From the NCBI GenBank assembly GCA_910576995.1, contig CAJTLC010000008.1, positions 13,340-77,339 on the forward strand: a stretch of DNA of 64,000 nt, in the 5' to 3' direction. The position numbers were made by a program, and so were the translations under genes. This DNA is from an uncultured Ruminococcus sp. (GTDB taxonomy: Bacteria; Bacillota; Clostridia; Oscillospirales; Ruminococcaceae). The notes beneath the pieces were generated by a model. That model was not told where the DNA came from and did no database searches. It worked only from the letters and a program-made list of their open reading frames with translations. Positions 1-8,112 of this stretch are shown piece after piece; position 1 is the stretch's first letter, and every line of letters begins with the position of its first letter.

Positions 1-160
1 CGCAGTCGTCGTGGTTTCCTCTGCGGTCGTTGTAGTTTCTTCCGCAGTCGTCGTGGTTTCCTCTGCGGTCGTTGTAGTTTCTTCCGCAGTCGTCGTGGTC
101 TCCTCTGCGGTCGTTGTGGTTTCTACCGCAGTCGTTGTAGTTACTTCCTCAGTCTTCTTG
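1..160. repeat. 42-bp tandem repeat encoding paired AEETTTT heptads
   Basis: Positions 1-42 and 43-84 are identical, 85-126 differs at a few sites, and the array decays by about 160. Each 42-bp unit holds two 21-bp half-units that encode the same heptad with different synonymous codons. The unit of duplication is therefore two heptads. The array may continue left of the window. Confidence 0.9.
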
Positions 161-3100
161 CTGTTCGGCACCTTAATAACTATAGGATTCTTAGTTTGAT
201 CAATCTCAACATTAATCCTTGTATCCTCGATACCGCTCATAGTGAGCGTCGGATAATCGCTAAGAGCCGAATCAAATTCAATAGAAGCGCTGTTTGCATT
301 TTTATTTTTGGATTCAACGGTTGTAGTTCCGTCGCTGAATGTGAAAGTTTCTGCCTTGATATTATCGCCAAGCTGAACCTTTACATTTTTCAGAACGTCT
401 GCCGTTGGAAGTTCAACTGAAGCTGTACATTCATAAGTAATGCTTTCGATTTCAGGACCCCAATATGTAAGCTTCATATATCCGCCTGCACCAAAGCTGA
501 TACCGGGATTTTCAATAACAGTTTCGCCATCGCCAAACTGCTTCTCAATTGCCGTCGTATCGCCCTCGCACTTAAACTGAATACCGCTGTAGCCAGGATC
601 GTTTTTAGCATTTATTATGATCTTGTCAATCTGAACATTTGAATAATTATCACCGTAATTATATACCTTATTATTAGAAACGCTGTTTTCTGTAAATGTG
701 CCGTCTGCCACCTTTACTTCCGTTCTAATATCAGATATATTCACAACGCCGTCTTTTCCAACTGTGACTTTGTTTGCGATCGGCTCGCCGCTTTCATACT
801 CGAGAATGTAAGTTACATCATAAGTATCAGGCTCGTCTCTTGTTACAGAGTAGTCCGCTCCGATTGTGAAATAAAGCTTGCCGTTGTACGTTTCGTAGCC
901 CTCGGGAGCTTCATTTTCTGTAACATAGTATCTGCCCGGTTCAAGATGACCGAGTTCAAGAATACCTTTTTCATTTGTTTTACCGGATGCTACAGGCTTA
1001 TCGCCGTCTTCGTTATAAACGTTAAGTTCTGCGCCCTTGAGAACTTCTCCGTCCTCTGCGTCAACTTTAAGAAGCTGTAAATTTACCGCAGTATTTGTGA
1101 ACTGGGGCGGGAAACCTTCAATAGCTCCCCAATTGCCTCCCCATTGACCGTCGCCCTTATCCTCATAAGGAATGGACTGAGTTACGATCATATAGCTGTT
1201 TGCGTCATAGTAATAAAGAGCCTGCTGACCGAATCCCTGATCAATTGTGAAAGTCTGGCTTTTAGCGGTGTCAATGTCAACGGGAGAATCTGTAGTTCCT
1301 CCCATGCCCCAACTTGGCATCTTGGACGTTATTCCGCTTACCTTACCGTCAGTAAATGAAAGAACAAACGTTGAGGTTACCATTTCACCCATGCCATAAT
1401 CGCTCAGGAACTCAATAGTTCTCTCAGTATGGGTTTCGCCTTCGTATGTGTCGGTATATCTGAAGTAATTCAGAACATGATCGCCATATTTTATCTGTAC
1501 GGTTACCTTTGTCGGAATAGTCTGATCTCCAACAGTTTCGACAGCATTAACCCTTTCAGAAACCGTAAATTCATACATAACGTCGCTGCCGATATAACCT
1601 GCGGGAGCGGCTTTTTCTTTAAGCGTGTATTTTTCTGTGATTGTTGCTTTAGACTCATCCAGTTCGCCGTCCGTCAGATATGCGGAAGCGTCGCTCATGT
1701 CTATTTTTGAAGGAATAGAAATGTAATCGCCCTTCTGAGTGTTCGACACCATTCCCATGCCTGCGGCAGGAATATCGCTTTCGCCTGCCGATGTGGCAGT
1801 TGATACTTCTTCGCCTTTCGAGTCATACAGTGCAAATTCCGCGCCTGGAAGATAGTTGTTCGAATCGTCAAACTTTGAGAACGGGAGAGCGTAGCCTGAA
1901 TTTGTGCCAAGAAGTGAGATAGGTCCTGAGAACGGACGATAACCGAATTCAGTGCCTCCCTTAAAGCTTTTTGCAACAAGCGCACCTGAAAGGTGTCCGT
2001 AAACACCGTCCTTATCGTTTCCCCTTTTCTGATCGTCGTCATCTCCATATAAAACTTCAGCCTTATCTACTACGTCAGCATTAGGAGCAAAAATAGTTCC
2101 CTGATAATTAAGACCAAGTATTACTTTCTCTGCTTCATAGTAATTGTAAAGCAGACTGGTTACGCCAGCATCATTGTTCTTTTTATCCTGCGCACCCTTA
2201 CTAATGGAAGTTCCATTAATATATGTCTTCACATCATTATCGGCAACTGTTATATTTTCTCCGCCAGCGTTAATAATAATGTATGACAAATTCCAGTCTT
2301 TCTTTTCAATTTCATGATCCTTTGTTGTTTCTACAACCTTACGCGGACCATTTGGCAATTCAGGAATATTTACAAATTTAAATTCAGTACATTTTCTGAT
2401 ATCGTCCCATGTAATGGTCGTTCCGGTTTCAGCGTCGGTATATGGAACATTGAAATAAACAACTTCCGCTGTATCTCCCTCGCTGTAGCCAGCATCAAAA
2501 GTAACCGTTGAACCATCAATAGTTACCTTCGCAGCAGGATTTTTTTTATTTGCCAGTTTTGCTGAAGTCTTTCTGAAATTTTCAAACTGTTCATCAAAAT
2601 CAATCAAATTGGAAACATAAGTTTGAGACCAGTTTACCTTTTTCCAGTCGCCATTGCTGTCCTGTGGAAGCAAATTAGTATCAATAGACGATTTCACTGT
2701 TTCTTTTTCAGCAGAATCCTTGTTAAATACCAATCTTCTATGACTATTGTCAGAATGACTTGTTACATTACTTCCATTTTCATCAAAATAAGTATCATCA
2801 AGTTGACCATTTTTTATCTCTCCGCCCAAAATAGTATTGGCATACTTATCGTTTTCAAGAACTTTCTCCAACGGAACATTTGTAGCAAAATCGCCTTTGC
2901 CCATAGAATAACTATTATAAATATCATCTATAGTCAAATTGCCTTTAATTGCCACGCGACCCTCTGCATCAGAGCCAAATTCATGAAAATCTCCGTCAAG
3001 GAAAATACAGAATCTACCAGCTATACCAAGCAAATAATCCTTTTCGTATTGCTTAACAGCATCGCCGACAGAATCGAATTTAGGATAGGCAGTGCCGTCA

Positions 3101-3300
3101 GGTGCAGTCGGATTATTTCCCACGAGCAGAGTAACGTCGTCCGTTTCATTATCGTCATTAAGACTTGTCAACGTATTAGCCGCCTTAGCCAAAAGAACGC
3201 TCTGATTACCTAAAGGAATATTCATCTGAGCGAATGTGGCAGCGGCAAGAAAAACGGAAGTAAAACCGCTCAACAGCCGCTTGCCCAATGTCTTTTTCAT
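1..3300 (-). CDS. Secreted choice-of-anchor-A adhesin with prealbumin-like domains (C-terminus off window)
   Basis: The frame is open from the ATG at 3300 to the left edge (1100 codons, no stop). A signal peptide starts MKKTLGKRLLSGFTSVFLAA. Residues about 230-480 look like a choice-of-anchor A domain: GTIFAPNADV is followed by a short block ending SGALVAKSF. Two SpaA/Cna_B-like prealbumin domains follow, seen as YLPGAEFALYDSKGEEV and LLKVDAEDGEVLKGAELNVY with ENEAPEGY. After a beta-rich region the visible tail is a Thr-rich linker of AEETTTT heptads, so a wall anchor or dockerin probably lies beyond the edge. AGAAAGGGTGG precedes the ATG. The likely role is surface attachment. Domain names are from motif recognition and the anchoring mode is unknown. 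Confidence 0.8.
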   Translation of the reverse strand, partial: MKKTLGKRLLSGFTSVFLAAATFAQMNIPLGNQSVLLAKAANTLTSLNDDNETDDVTLLVGNNPTAPDGTAYPKFDSVGDAVKQYEKDYLLGIAGRFCIFLDGDFHEFGSDAEGRVAIKGNLTIDDIYNSYSMGKGDFATNVPLEKVLENDKYANTILGGEIKNGQLDDTYFDENGSNVTSHSDNSHRRLVFNKDSAEKETVKSSIDTNLLPQDSNGDWKKVNWSQTYVSNLIDFDEQFENFRKTSAKLANKKNPAAKVTIDGSTVTFDAGYSEGDTAEVVYFNVPYTDAETGTTITWDDIRKCTEFKFVNIPELPNGPRKVVETTKDHEIEKKDWNLSYIIINAGGENITVADNDVKTYINGTSISKGAQDKKNNDAGVTSLLYNYYEAEKVILGLNYQGTIFAPNADVVDKAEVLYGDDDDQKRGNDKDGVYGHLSGALVAKSFKGGTEFGYRPFSGPISLLGTNSGYALPFSKFDDSNNYLPGAEFALYDSKGEEVSTATSAGESDIPAAGMGMVSNTQKGDYISIPSKIDMSDASAYLTDGELDESKATITEKYTLKEKAAPAGYIGSDVMYEFTVSERVNAVETVGDQTIPTKVTVQIKYGDHVLNYFRYTDTYEGETHTERTIEFLSDYGMGEMVTSTFVLSFTDGKVSGITSKMPSWGMGGTTDSPVDIDTAKSQTFTIDQGFGQQALYYYDANSYMIVTQSIPYEDKGDGQWGGNWGAIEGFPPQFTNTAVNLQLLKVDAEDGEVLKGAELNVYNEDGDKPVASGKTNEKGILELGHLEPGRYYVTENEAPEGYETYNGKLYFTIGADYSVTRDEPDTYDVTYILEYESGEPIANKVTVGKDGVVNISDIRTEVKVADGTFTENSVSNNKVYNYGDNYSNVQIDKIIINAKNDPGYSGIQFKCEGDTTAIEKQFGDGETVIENPGISFGAGGYMKLTYWGPEIESITYECTASVELPTADVLKNVKVQLGDNIKAETFTFSDGTTTVESKNKNANSASIEFDSALSDYPTLTMSGIEDTRINVEIDQTKNPIVIKVPNSKKTEEVTTTTAVETTTTAEETTTTAEETTTTAEETTTTAEETTTTAEETTTTA

Positions 3301-3391
3301 AGGTTTTCCACCCTTTCTATAATATTTTAAAAATAAGAAACCGCGCTCATATGTACATGAAAAGCCGCAGTCAGCTTATTCCACATTTATA

Positions 3392-3420
3392 ATTATATCA
3401 TATTCGCCGCAAAAATGCAA
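3392..3420 (-). promoter_or_regulatory. Promoter of the adhesin gene
   Basis: On the minus strand, TTGCAT (3415-3420), a 17-base spacer and TATAAT (3392-3397) lie about 90 bases upstream of the adhesin ATG. Confidence 0.7.
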
Positions 3421-3486
3421 TACTCAAACAAACGTTATTTAGCCCGTCGGCATAGAAAAAAACTAATAATTTTTGTTAAAACTGCA

Positions 3487-3528
3487 CATAAAAGGCTGCA
3501 TGAGAAAATCAAATTCCCATACAGCCTT
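3487..3528 (-). terminator. Terminator after the DUF6465-like gene
   Basis: A hairpin of AAGGCTG/CAGCCTT, extended by three more pairs past one mismatch, is followed by TTTTATG in minus-strand reading. It separates the hup operon from the adhesin promoter. Confidence 0.6.
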
Positions 3529-3541
3529 ATCACAATTATAA

Positions 3542-3982
3542 TCAAACGAGGCTAAACTTACCTGTAACGCCGTCAACAACATAGTAAACCATGTTTTCCT
3601 CAGGCTTCACATATACGTCGACAGTTTCGGGAGAATCCACGCCGCAGTCAGCCTTTGCCTTAGCGATAAGTTCCGAAGCAGTCACAGCAGAACCCATAAA
3701 CTGGATAACAACGTTTTCCTCGGCAGTTTTCTTTTCAGCAGCCGTCTTTCTTGTTCTCTTCTTGGGAGTTTCTTCAGCAGGTTTTGCTGTTTCAGCCTTT
3801 TTAGCGGCAGGCTTTCTGCCTCTCTTCGGAGTTTCTTCAACTGCCGGAGCGGCTTCAACAGGAGCAGTCTCAACTGTTTCAGCTTCAACGGGAGCAGTCT
3901 CGGCAGCAGCGGTCTTAGACGCAGTTGTCTTTGCGGCAGTTGTCTTTGCGGCAGTATCTGTACTTCTCTTTTTTCTCGGCAT
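3542..3982 (-). CDS. Ala/Lys/Pro-rich basic protein with C-terminal DUF6465-like domain
   Basis: 146 residues. The first two thirds are low complexity and basic (PRKKRSTD, repeated AAKTTA units, PKRGRKPAAKK, PKKRTRKTAAEKK), much like histone-H1-type tails. The last ~55 residues form a compact domain (ENVVIQFMGSAVTASELIAKAK) that resembles DUF6465. The start at 3982 is set by GGAGGG seven bases upstream; an in-frame start six codons earlier overlaps that site. It lies 19 bases downstream of HU in the same operon. A nucleoid-associated or nucleic-acid-binding role is an inference from the basic AT-hook-like RGRKP segment and the neighbour. Confidence 0.75.
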   Translation of the reverse strand: MPRKKRSTDTAAKTTAAKTTASKTAAAETAPVEAETVETAPVEAAPAVEETPKRGRKPAAKKAETAKPAEETPKKRTRKTAAEKKTAEENVVIQFMGSAVTASELIAKAKADCGVDSPETVDVYVKPEENMVYYVVDGVTGKFSLV

Positions 3983-4000
3983 ATTTATTCCCTCCGTCAA

Positions 4001-4276
4001 TTACTTGTTTACAGCGTTTTTAAGAGCCTGACCTGCCTTGAATGCAGGCGCTTTTGAAGCGGGAGCAGTCATCATCTGCTTAGTCTGAGGATTGATAACC
4101 TGCTTTTCCTTTCTGTCGCGAACTTCGAATGTACCAAATCCAACGATAGAAACCTTCTCACCGCTTGCGAGAGTCTCGGTAATTGCGGAAACAACTGCAT
4201 TTACAGCCGCTTCAGCATTTTTCTTGGTGAAGTCAGTTTTTTCTGCCACAACACCGATCAATTCAGCCTTTGTCAT
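4001..4276 (-). CDS. hup: HU family DNA-binding protein
   Basis: A 91-residue histone-like protein that bends and compacts DNA as a dimer. The HU signature is intact: MTKAELIGVVAEKTDFTKKN at the start, VSIVGFGTFEVRDRKEKQ, then INPQTKQMMTAPASKAPAFK forming the DNA-binding arm. The start is placed at the second Met (4276). The upstream Met abuts GGAGG with no spacing, while 4276 lies nine bases after it and gives the usual HU N-terminus. First gene of an operon with the basic protein at 3542. Its transcript has a leader of roughly 250 bases containing an inverted repeat. Confidence 0.95.
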   Translation of the reverse strand: MTKAELIGVVAEKTDFTKKNAEAAVNAVVSAITETLASGEKVSIVGFGTFEVRDRKEKQVINPQTKQMMTAPASKAPAFKAGQALKNAVNK

Positions 4277-4337
4277 ATCTTTCATCCTCCATAATATTTT
4301 TTTAGACCAACATTTGACGTTTCGCAGACAAGAATCC

Positions 4338-4454
4338 GGGCGTGTTGACGCTATCCGAAATGCTCGGATTGCAGATATATTTTTCGTATTTCAAGGCAAA
4401 ATCCGCAGGCACACTGTCGCGCCACGGGCGTTGAGCGGCAATGTCAACACACCC
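4338..4454. repeat. Inverted-repeat element in the hup leader
   Basis: GGGCGTGTTGAC (4338-4349) pairs with GTCAACACACCC (4443-4454) with one mismatch. The interior resembles the other ~160-bp elements here: its GCGACAGT-G-TGCCT-CGGATTTTG stretch matches the elements at 10198 and 12933, and TATTTCAAGGCAAAAT matches the core of those at 8789 and 54397. It lies between the hup promoter and its ribosome binding site. Confidence 0.6.
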
Positions 4455-4532
4455 TTGTCAAAAAAATGACGAAGTTCGTTTTTTGCCCTTATTCAGCGGA
4501 TAAACGTCATTTGTAAAGTCTTTTATATTTGC

Positions 4533-4561
4533 ATTATATACCCATAAAGCAAATTTGTCAA
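4533..4561 (-). promoter_or_regulatory. Promoter of hup
   Basis: Consensus TTGACA (4556-4561) and TATAAT (4533-4538) with a 17-base spacer on the minus strand. The predicted start is near 4526, about 250 bases before the HU ATG. Confidence 0.8.
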
Positions 4562-4657
4562 GGAATTTCGGAAAAAATGACATTTTGACCTATTCTACGC
4601 CAACTACAGCCATTTTTTTATCAAAAACAACTATATTATGAGTTCTTTTTTCAGCGC

Positions 4658-4913
4658 AAAAAAATACACCTCCGAAGAGGTGCAGTTCCGCTCCATACGA
4701 TTTTTCATCGTTTAGCACTGAGGAGAGGAGACACAGATTAAGTTAAAATAAGTTATTGAGAATAGAAAACATGAAAAAATCACAAATGAAAGGGATTAGT
4801 TTAAAATTAAACCAAATCTTATTTCTGTAATAAGCAGTTGATTTAATATTCAATATCAAGCACACGAGAGGGAAAGGCACTTGATATTGAATACTAATTT
4901 TCTTCAATTGCTG
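4658..4913 (-). ncRNA. Candidate small RNA or long 3' UTR, CU-rich
   Basis: TTGAAA (4943-4948), 17 bases and TAAAAA (4920-4925) could start a minus-strand transcript near 4913. A CACCTC-ttcg-GAGGTG hairpin with seven U's (4658-4682) could end it. Inside is a perfect 14-bp inverted repeat (4847-4860 with 4880-4893) whose loop reads TGCCTTTCCCTCTCGTGTG, and an unpaired GTCTCCTCTCCTC tract. There is no plausible reading frame. It could instead be the 3' end of the transcript from 5072-6430, whose stop lies 160 bases upstream. Confidence 0.4.
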
Positions 4914-5071
4914 TATCTATTTTACCGCAATCCACGACCGATTTCAATATATAATAGTACACATAACTTAACTTTTGTGTAATGTGGCGCTTTTTAACGC
5001 AATTTTTATCTTAATATTTCATTAATTTGTTGTATAGTCTTATTAATTAATAATTATATAATACAATTTTG

Positions 5072-6430
5072 TTACTCAACTGAAAATACATTTTGTCCAT
5101 CGGAAACGACAAATTCCGAATAAGGCGCACCGTCAAGATACGGAACAAACACGCTGCCGACAGTAATATCCGGCGAAAGCATCAGGACGCACCTAAAAGG
5201 ATTTTCGCCCGTTACTGCGGCGTATTCAATGCCGTTCATCACAAGTCCTGCCGTGCTGCCGCCTGCCGCACCGTTCACGAAATCGACCACTATATACGGA
5301 TTCGAAGTTGAGGAAGGAGCAGTGACCGTATTTCCTGCCGCGAAAACGCTTCCGCCGCTGTAGTAAAATCCTGCTGCCGCATAAACAGAACTTTTCTCTT
5401 CCTTTACGCCGCCCGAAATATAGGAAATTCCGCCGTTGACATTGACCGTTCCCTTGGATTTTATCCCGTTTGTTCCGCCGAAAATATGAAGTTCGCCGCC
5501 GTTTATCGTTATATCGTCATTCGCAAGTATTCCTGACTTTCTCGAACGGATATTGTAAAAACCGCTTTCAATTATCACATCGTCGTCGCTTGATATCCCA
5601 TGCTCATTATTGGCAGTTATATTCAGCGTTCCATTGCCTTTTATACGCAATGTATCGTTTGAGAAAAGAACGCCGTCGTTTATTTTATCCCTGCCGCCGT
5701 CGCTGAGATTATTAACGCTGCCTTCCGCAAGCTTTACAGTACACTTTTTTGCCTCGTCAACAAATATCGCAGGTCCTCCTGAACACGAAATATCTACGCT
5801 GTCAAGTATCAGCGTAACTTTTTCCTCGGTCGCCGTATTGACATATACCTGCCCGTCCGACGTTGAACCTCGAATTATGTAATCGCCTCCCGCGTTTATT
5901 CTCACAACCGAACCGTCGCTTTCCGCATTGCTGCCGCTCACAGACGCAGTTTCGCTGAACGTGATCTCCGCCGTATATTCCAATTCAGTAGTTTCAGCAG
6001 GTTTTTGGGGTTCGGAAGCGGCAGGCTTGGTTTCCGCAGAATTTTTCGGCTGAGTGACAGGCTTTGAGTTGGAAACCGAATTTCCGCCTTGCCCCGTCGA
6101 TGAATTCTTCACCACAGTTGTTTTGCTTTCATTTTTCACAGAATTTCCGCTGCTCTTACTTTTTGAACCCGAAGCCGTTGTACTTTTTTCCTTAGATTTG
6201 GTCGAAATTGCCTTTGTTTCCGCTGAATCCCGCTTTGTTGTTTTTTCGGCTTTTGATTCTGATTTCGATTCCGAATCCGATTCGGATTCGGAATTTTCAA
6301 TTACACTTTCGGATGATATCACAGCCGAATCTTCCGCTTCAAATTCGGATATCTCGTCTTTTCCGCAGGACGAGATCATCGCCGTCATAAGCAGCGATAA
6401 AATCGTCGCCGCAGTCCTTTTTAAATTCAT
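5072..6430 (-). CDS. Lipoprotein with Cthe_2159-type carbohydrate-binding beta-helix
   Basis: 452 residues. A lipoprotein signal peptide ends at SSC (about residue 22), followed by a Ser/Glu/Lys/Thr-rich linker to about residue 150. The remainder is a right-handed beta-helix typical of the Cthe_2159 polysaccharide-binding family: AGGDYIIRGSTSDGQVYVNT, LILDSVDISCSGGPAIFV, GNGTLNITANNEHGISSDDD and HIFGGTNGIKSKGTVNVNGG. The C. thermocellum founder binds cellulose and pectin-like glycans. It is third in an operon with DUF4956 and VTC genes (9-base gap). It is probably membrane-tethered and outward facing; its ligand here is not known. Confidence 0.85.
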   Translation of the reverse strand: MNLKRTAATILSLLMTAMISSCGKDEISEFEAEDSAVISSESVIENSESESDSESKSESKAEKTTKRDSAETKAISTKSKEKSTTASGSKSKSSGNSVKNESKTTVVKNSSTGQGGNSVSNSKPVTQPKNSAETKPAASEPQKPAETTELEYTAEITFSETASVSGSNAESDGSVVRINAGGDYIIRGSTSDGQVYVNTATEEKVTLILDSVDISCSGGPAIFVDEAKKCTVKLAEGSVNNLSDGGRDKINDGVLFSNDTLRIKGNGTLNITANNEHGISSDDDVIIESGFYNIRSRKSGILANDDITINGGELHIFGGTNGIKSKGTVNVNGGISYISGGVKEEKSSVYAAAGFYYSGGSVFAAGNTVTAPSSTSNPYIVVDFVNGAAGGSTAGLVMNGIEYAAVTGENPFRCVLMLSPDITVGSVFVPYLDGAPYSEFVVSDGQNVFSVE

Positions 6431-6439
6431 AATATCACC

Positions 6440-7189
6440 TTAATTTTCATAAACCTTGTCGTCATATCTGAAGAATACAAGATTAATAGTCATATTACCG
6501 TTAAGCGCGCGAAGTTCGTCAATAAATTTCTTCTGATCAATATTATCGCTTATGTCAACTGAATAAACAAGTTCAAAAAGAGTACCGAAATTCGAAGTTT
6601 TTACTCTGCGCAGTTTGCTGAATTTAGTATATTTCGCAAGTACCGGTTCAAAAACGCCCTGATAATCGAGATTTTCGGGAATAGTTATTTTAAGCGTCAT
6701 GTGGTTTATCTTTGCTCCGCCGAAATTGGTCTCCGACAGCACGATCATTACAATTGCGAGAATGATGAAGAATACTACGCCGAATCCCACATATCCGATT
6801 CCGCAGGCAACACCCGCCGCCATTGCAAAGAAAATATACGCTATATCTTTCGGATCGCCCGGAACGCTTCGGAATCTAACCAAAGTAAACGCACCTGCAA
6901 GACTAAGCGCGCCTGCCGTCGTGTTAATAAGCAGAAGGATCAGCGAAACTATAGTCGGAAGCATGATCATCGTAAGTACGTAACTCTGAGAATAGCCCTC
7001 TTTGCGATGACAAAATATGTAAACAAGGCTGATCAGAAAGCCGATCACAAGCGCCGCGCCTACGCACAAACCGAACTGTTTGATAGTGATTTCGGAAATT
7101 GCCGAAGCCGACGGATTAGCAAATATATCCGTTGTATCTCCGCTTTCCGATGTTAAAATATTACCAAAAAAATTAAATGCCGACATCAT
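6440..7189 (-). CDS. DUF4956 integral membrane protein
   Basis: 249 residues. There are about four to five membrane segments between residues 40 and 155, including FGLCVGAALVIGFLISLVYIF and VFFIILAIVMIVL. The diagnostic DUF4956 loop LAGAFTLVRFRSVPGDPKDI lies between helices. The C-terminal ~90 residues form a soluble alpha/beta domain (MTLKITIPENLDYQGVFEPVL). AGGAG lies nine bases before the ATG. Such proteins are regularly encoded with VTC-type polyphosphate polymerases and CotH or Cthe_2159 proteins, as here. The molecular function is not established. Confidence 0.85.
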   Translation of the reverse strand: MMSAFNFFGNILTSESGDTTDIFANPSASAISEITIKQFGLCVGAALVIGFLISLVYIFCHRKEGYSQSYVLTMIMLPTIVSLILLLINTTAGALSLAGAFTLVRFRSVPGDPKDIAYIFFAMAAGVACGIGYVGFGVVFFIILAIVMIVLSETNFGGAKINHMTLKITIPENLDYQGVFEPVLAKYTKFSKLRRVKTSNFGTLFELVYSVDISDNIDQKKFIDELRALNGNMTINLVFFRYDDKVYEN

Positions 7190-7211
7190 AATTATATACT
7201 CCTTATCAATT

Positions 7212-7994
7212 TCATGAACATAAATTCATACTATTTATAACAGATATACCCGAAATGTATATTCTGCTCATGGAATTCGCCTTGTCCGCGATAAAATTCA
7301 TATACGCCTTTCCGTATTTGGAAAAACTGGTCTTATAAATTTCAAGTTCTGAAAGTTTATTTATCAGCCATTCCGGCATGGAATCAGAAACTTTTACTTC
7401 CATAAGCCGCTGATCTCTGTCGATTATGTAATTACCATAGCTGCTTTCGCGAAGATCGAGATCATAACGCCGTTCCGTTATCTTGCGATCGAATGTAAGG
7501 CGGAAATCTTTATTATCCTTGCCGAAAAAAGCTTCGCGCTGATAGCTGATATACTGTTTCGGCATGATCGGATAATGATCGAGAAACGCGTCAAGCTCCG
7601 AAAAGACCTGATTCTGAATATATTTATCAGATTCAGGCTTACGCCTTGAAATAAGGTACTCGCGGCTTTCCGCAAGAGTCATTGAAACTCTTCGCTTCGT
7701 AACGACGCCTCCTATTTTGCGTTTGATCTCCAGAAATACGGGCGAATCTGGTTCGGCAGGAGAATAATAACTCCTTAATCTCAGCTTTTCCTTAAAATAA
7801 GGCTTTGAGAGCGATTCACGAATCAGGAAATCATCGGGCGTGTCGTAGTATATGTTGTATATTCCGTATTCCCTGCCGCCTACGCAGTACTTATCGGGTT
7901 CCATATACTGTTCTATTACGCTTTTCATTTCTTCATACTGATACATATTAAGCAGGAATTTTATTTCCTTCCGCGCAAATGAATTGATAGCCAT
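7212..7994 (-). CDS. VTC-domain polyphosphate polymerase
   Basis: 260 residues covering the whole VTC (CYTH/triphosphate-tunnel) domain; in yeast Vtc4 it makes polyphosphate from ATP. The tunnel motifs are present: ARKEIKF near the N-terminus, EKLRLRSY, FLEIKRKIGGVVTKRR, DRKITERRY, LMEVKV and SFSKYGKAY, covering the basic and acidic residues that line the tunnel. The start at 7994 has AAAGGAG ten bases upstream. No SPX or membrane domain is attached, so membrane association would depend on the DUF4956 partner (22-base gap). Polyphosphate synthesis is an inference from the family. Confidence 0.85.
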   Translation of the reverse strand: MAINSFARKEIKFLLNMYQYEEMKSVIEQYMEPDKYCVGGREYGIYNIYYDTPDDFLIRESLSKPYFKEKLRLRSYYSPAEPDSPVFLEIKRKIGGVVTKRRVSMTLAESREYLISRRKPESDKYIQNQVFSELDAFLDHYPIMPKQYISYQREAFFGKDNKDFRLTFDRKITERRYDLDLRESSYGNYIIDRDQRLMEVKVSDSMPEWLINKLSELEIYKTSFSKYGKAYMNFIADKANSMSRIYISGISVINSMNLCS

Positions 7995-8059
7995 ACTTAA
8001 ACAGCTCCTTTCTGTTTCGTCCATATTAATATTATAAAACTCCTGTCTTAAAATAATCT

Positions 8060-8105
8060 TAAAAAAACTTGCATTTATACAGAATTTTCCCTATAAATGC
8101 AAGTT
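8060..8105 (-). terminator. Terminator after the SUFU gene
   Basis: A perfect stem AACTTGCATTTATA/TATAAATGCAAGTT followed by a run of T's in minus-strand reading, just past the stop of the SUFU-domain gene. It insulates the VTC operon. Confidence 0.85.
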
Positions 8106-8112
8106 TATGATT

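Noticed and set aside
1701..2048. 115-codon minus-strand frame inside the adhesin region
   Set aside because: It is out of frame with the adhesin, which reads continuously with a signal peptide and recognisable domains.
3591..4031. 146-codon plus-strand frame opposite the basic protein
   Set aside because: It is the complement of the Ala/Lys-rich repeats, which often leave the opposite strand open by chance.
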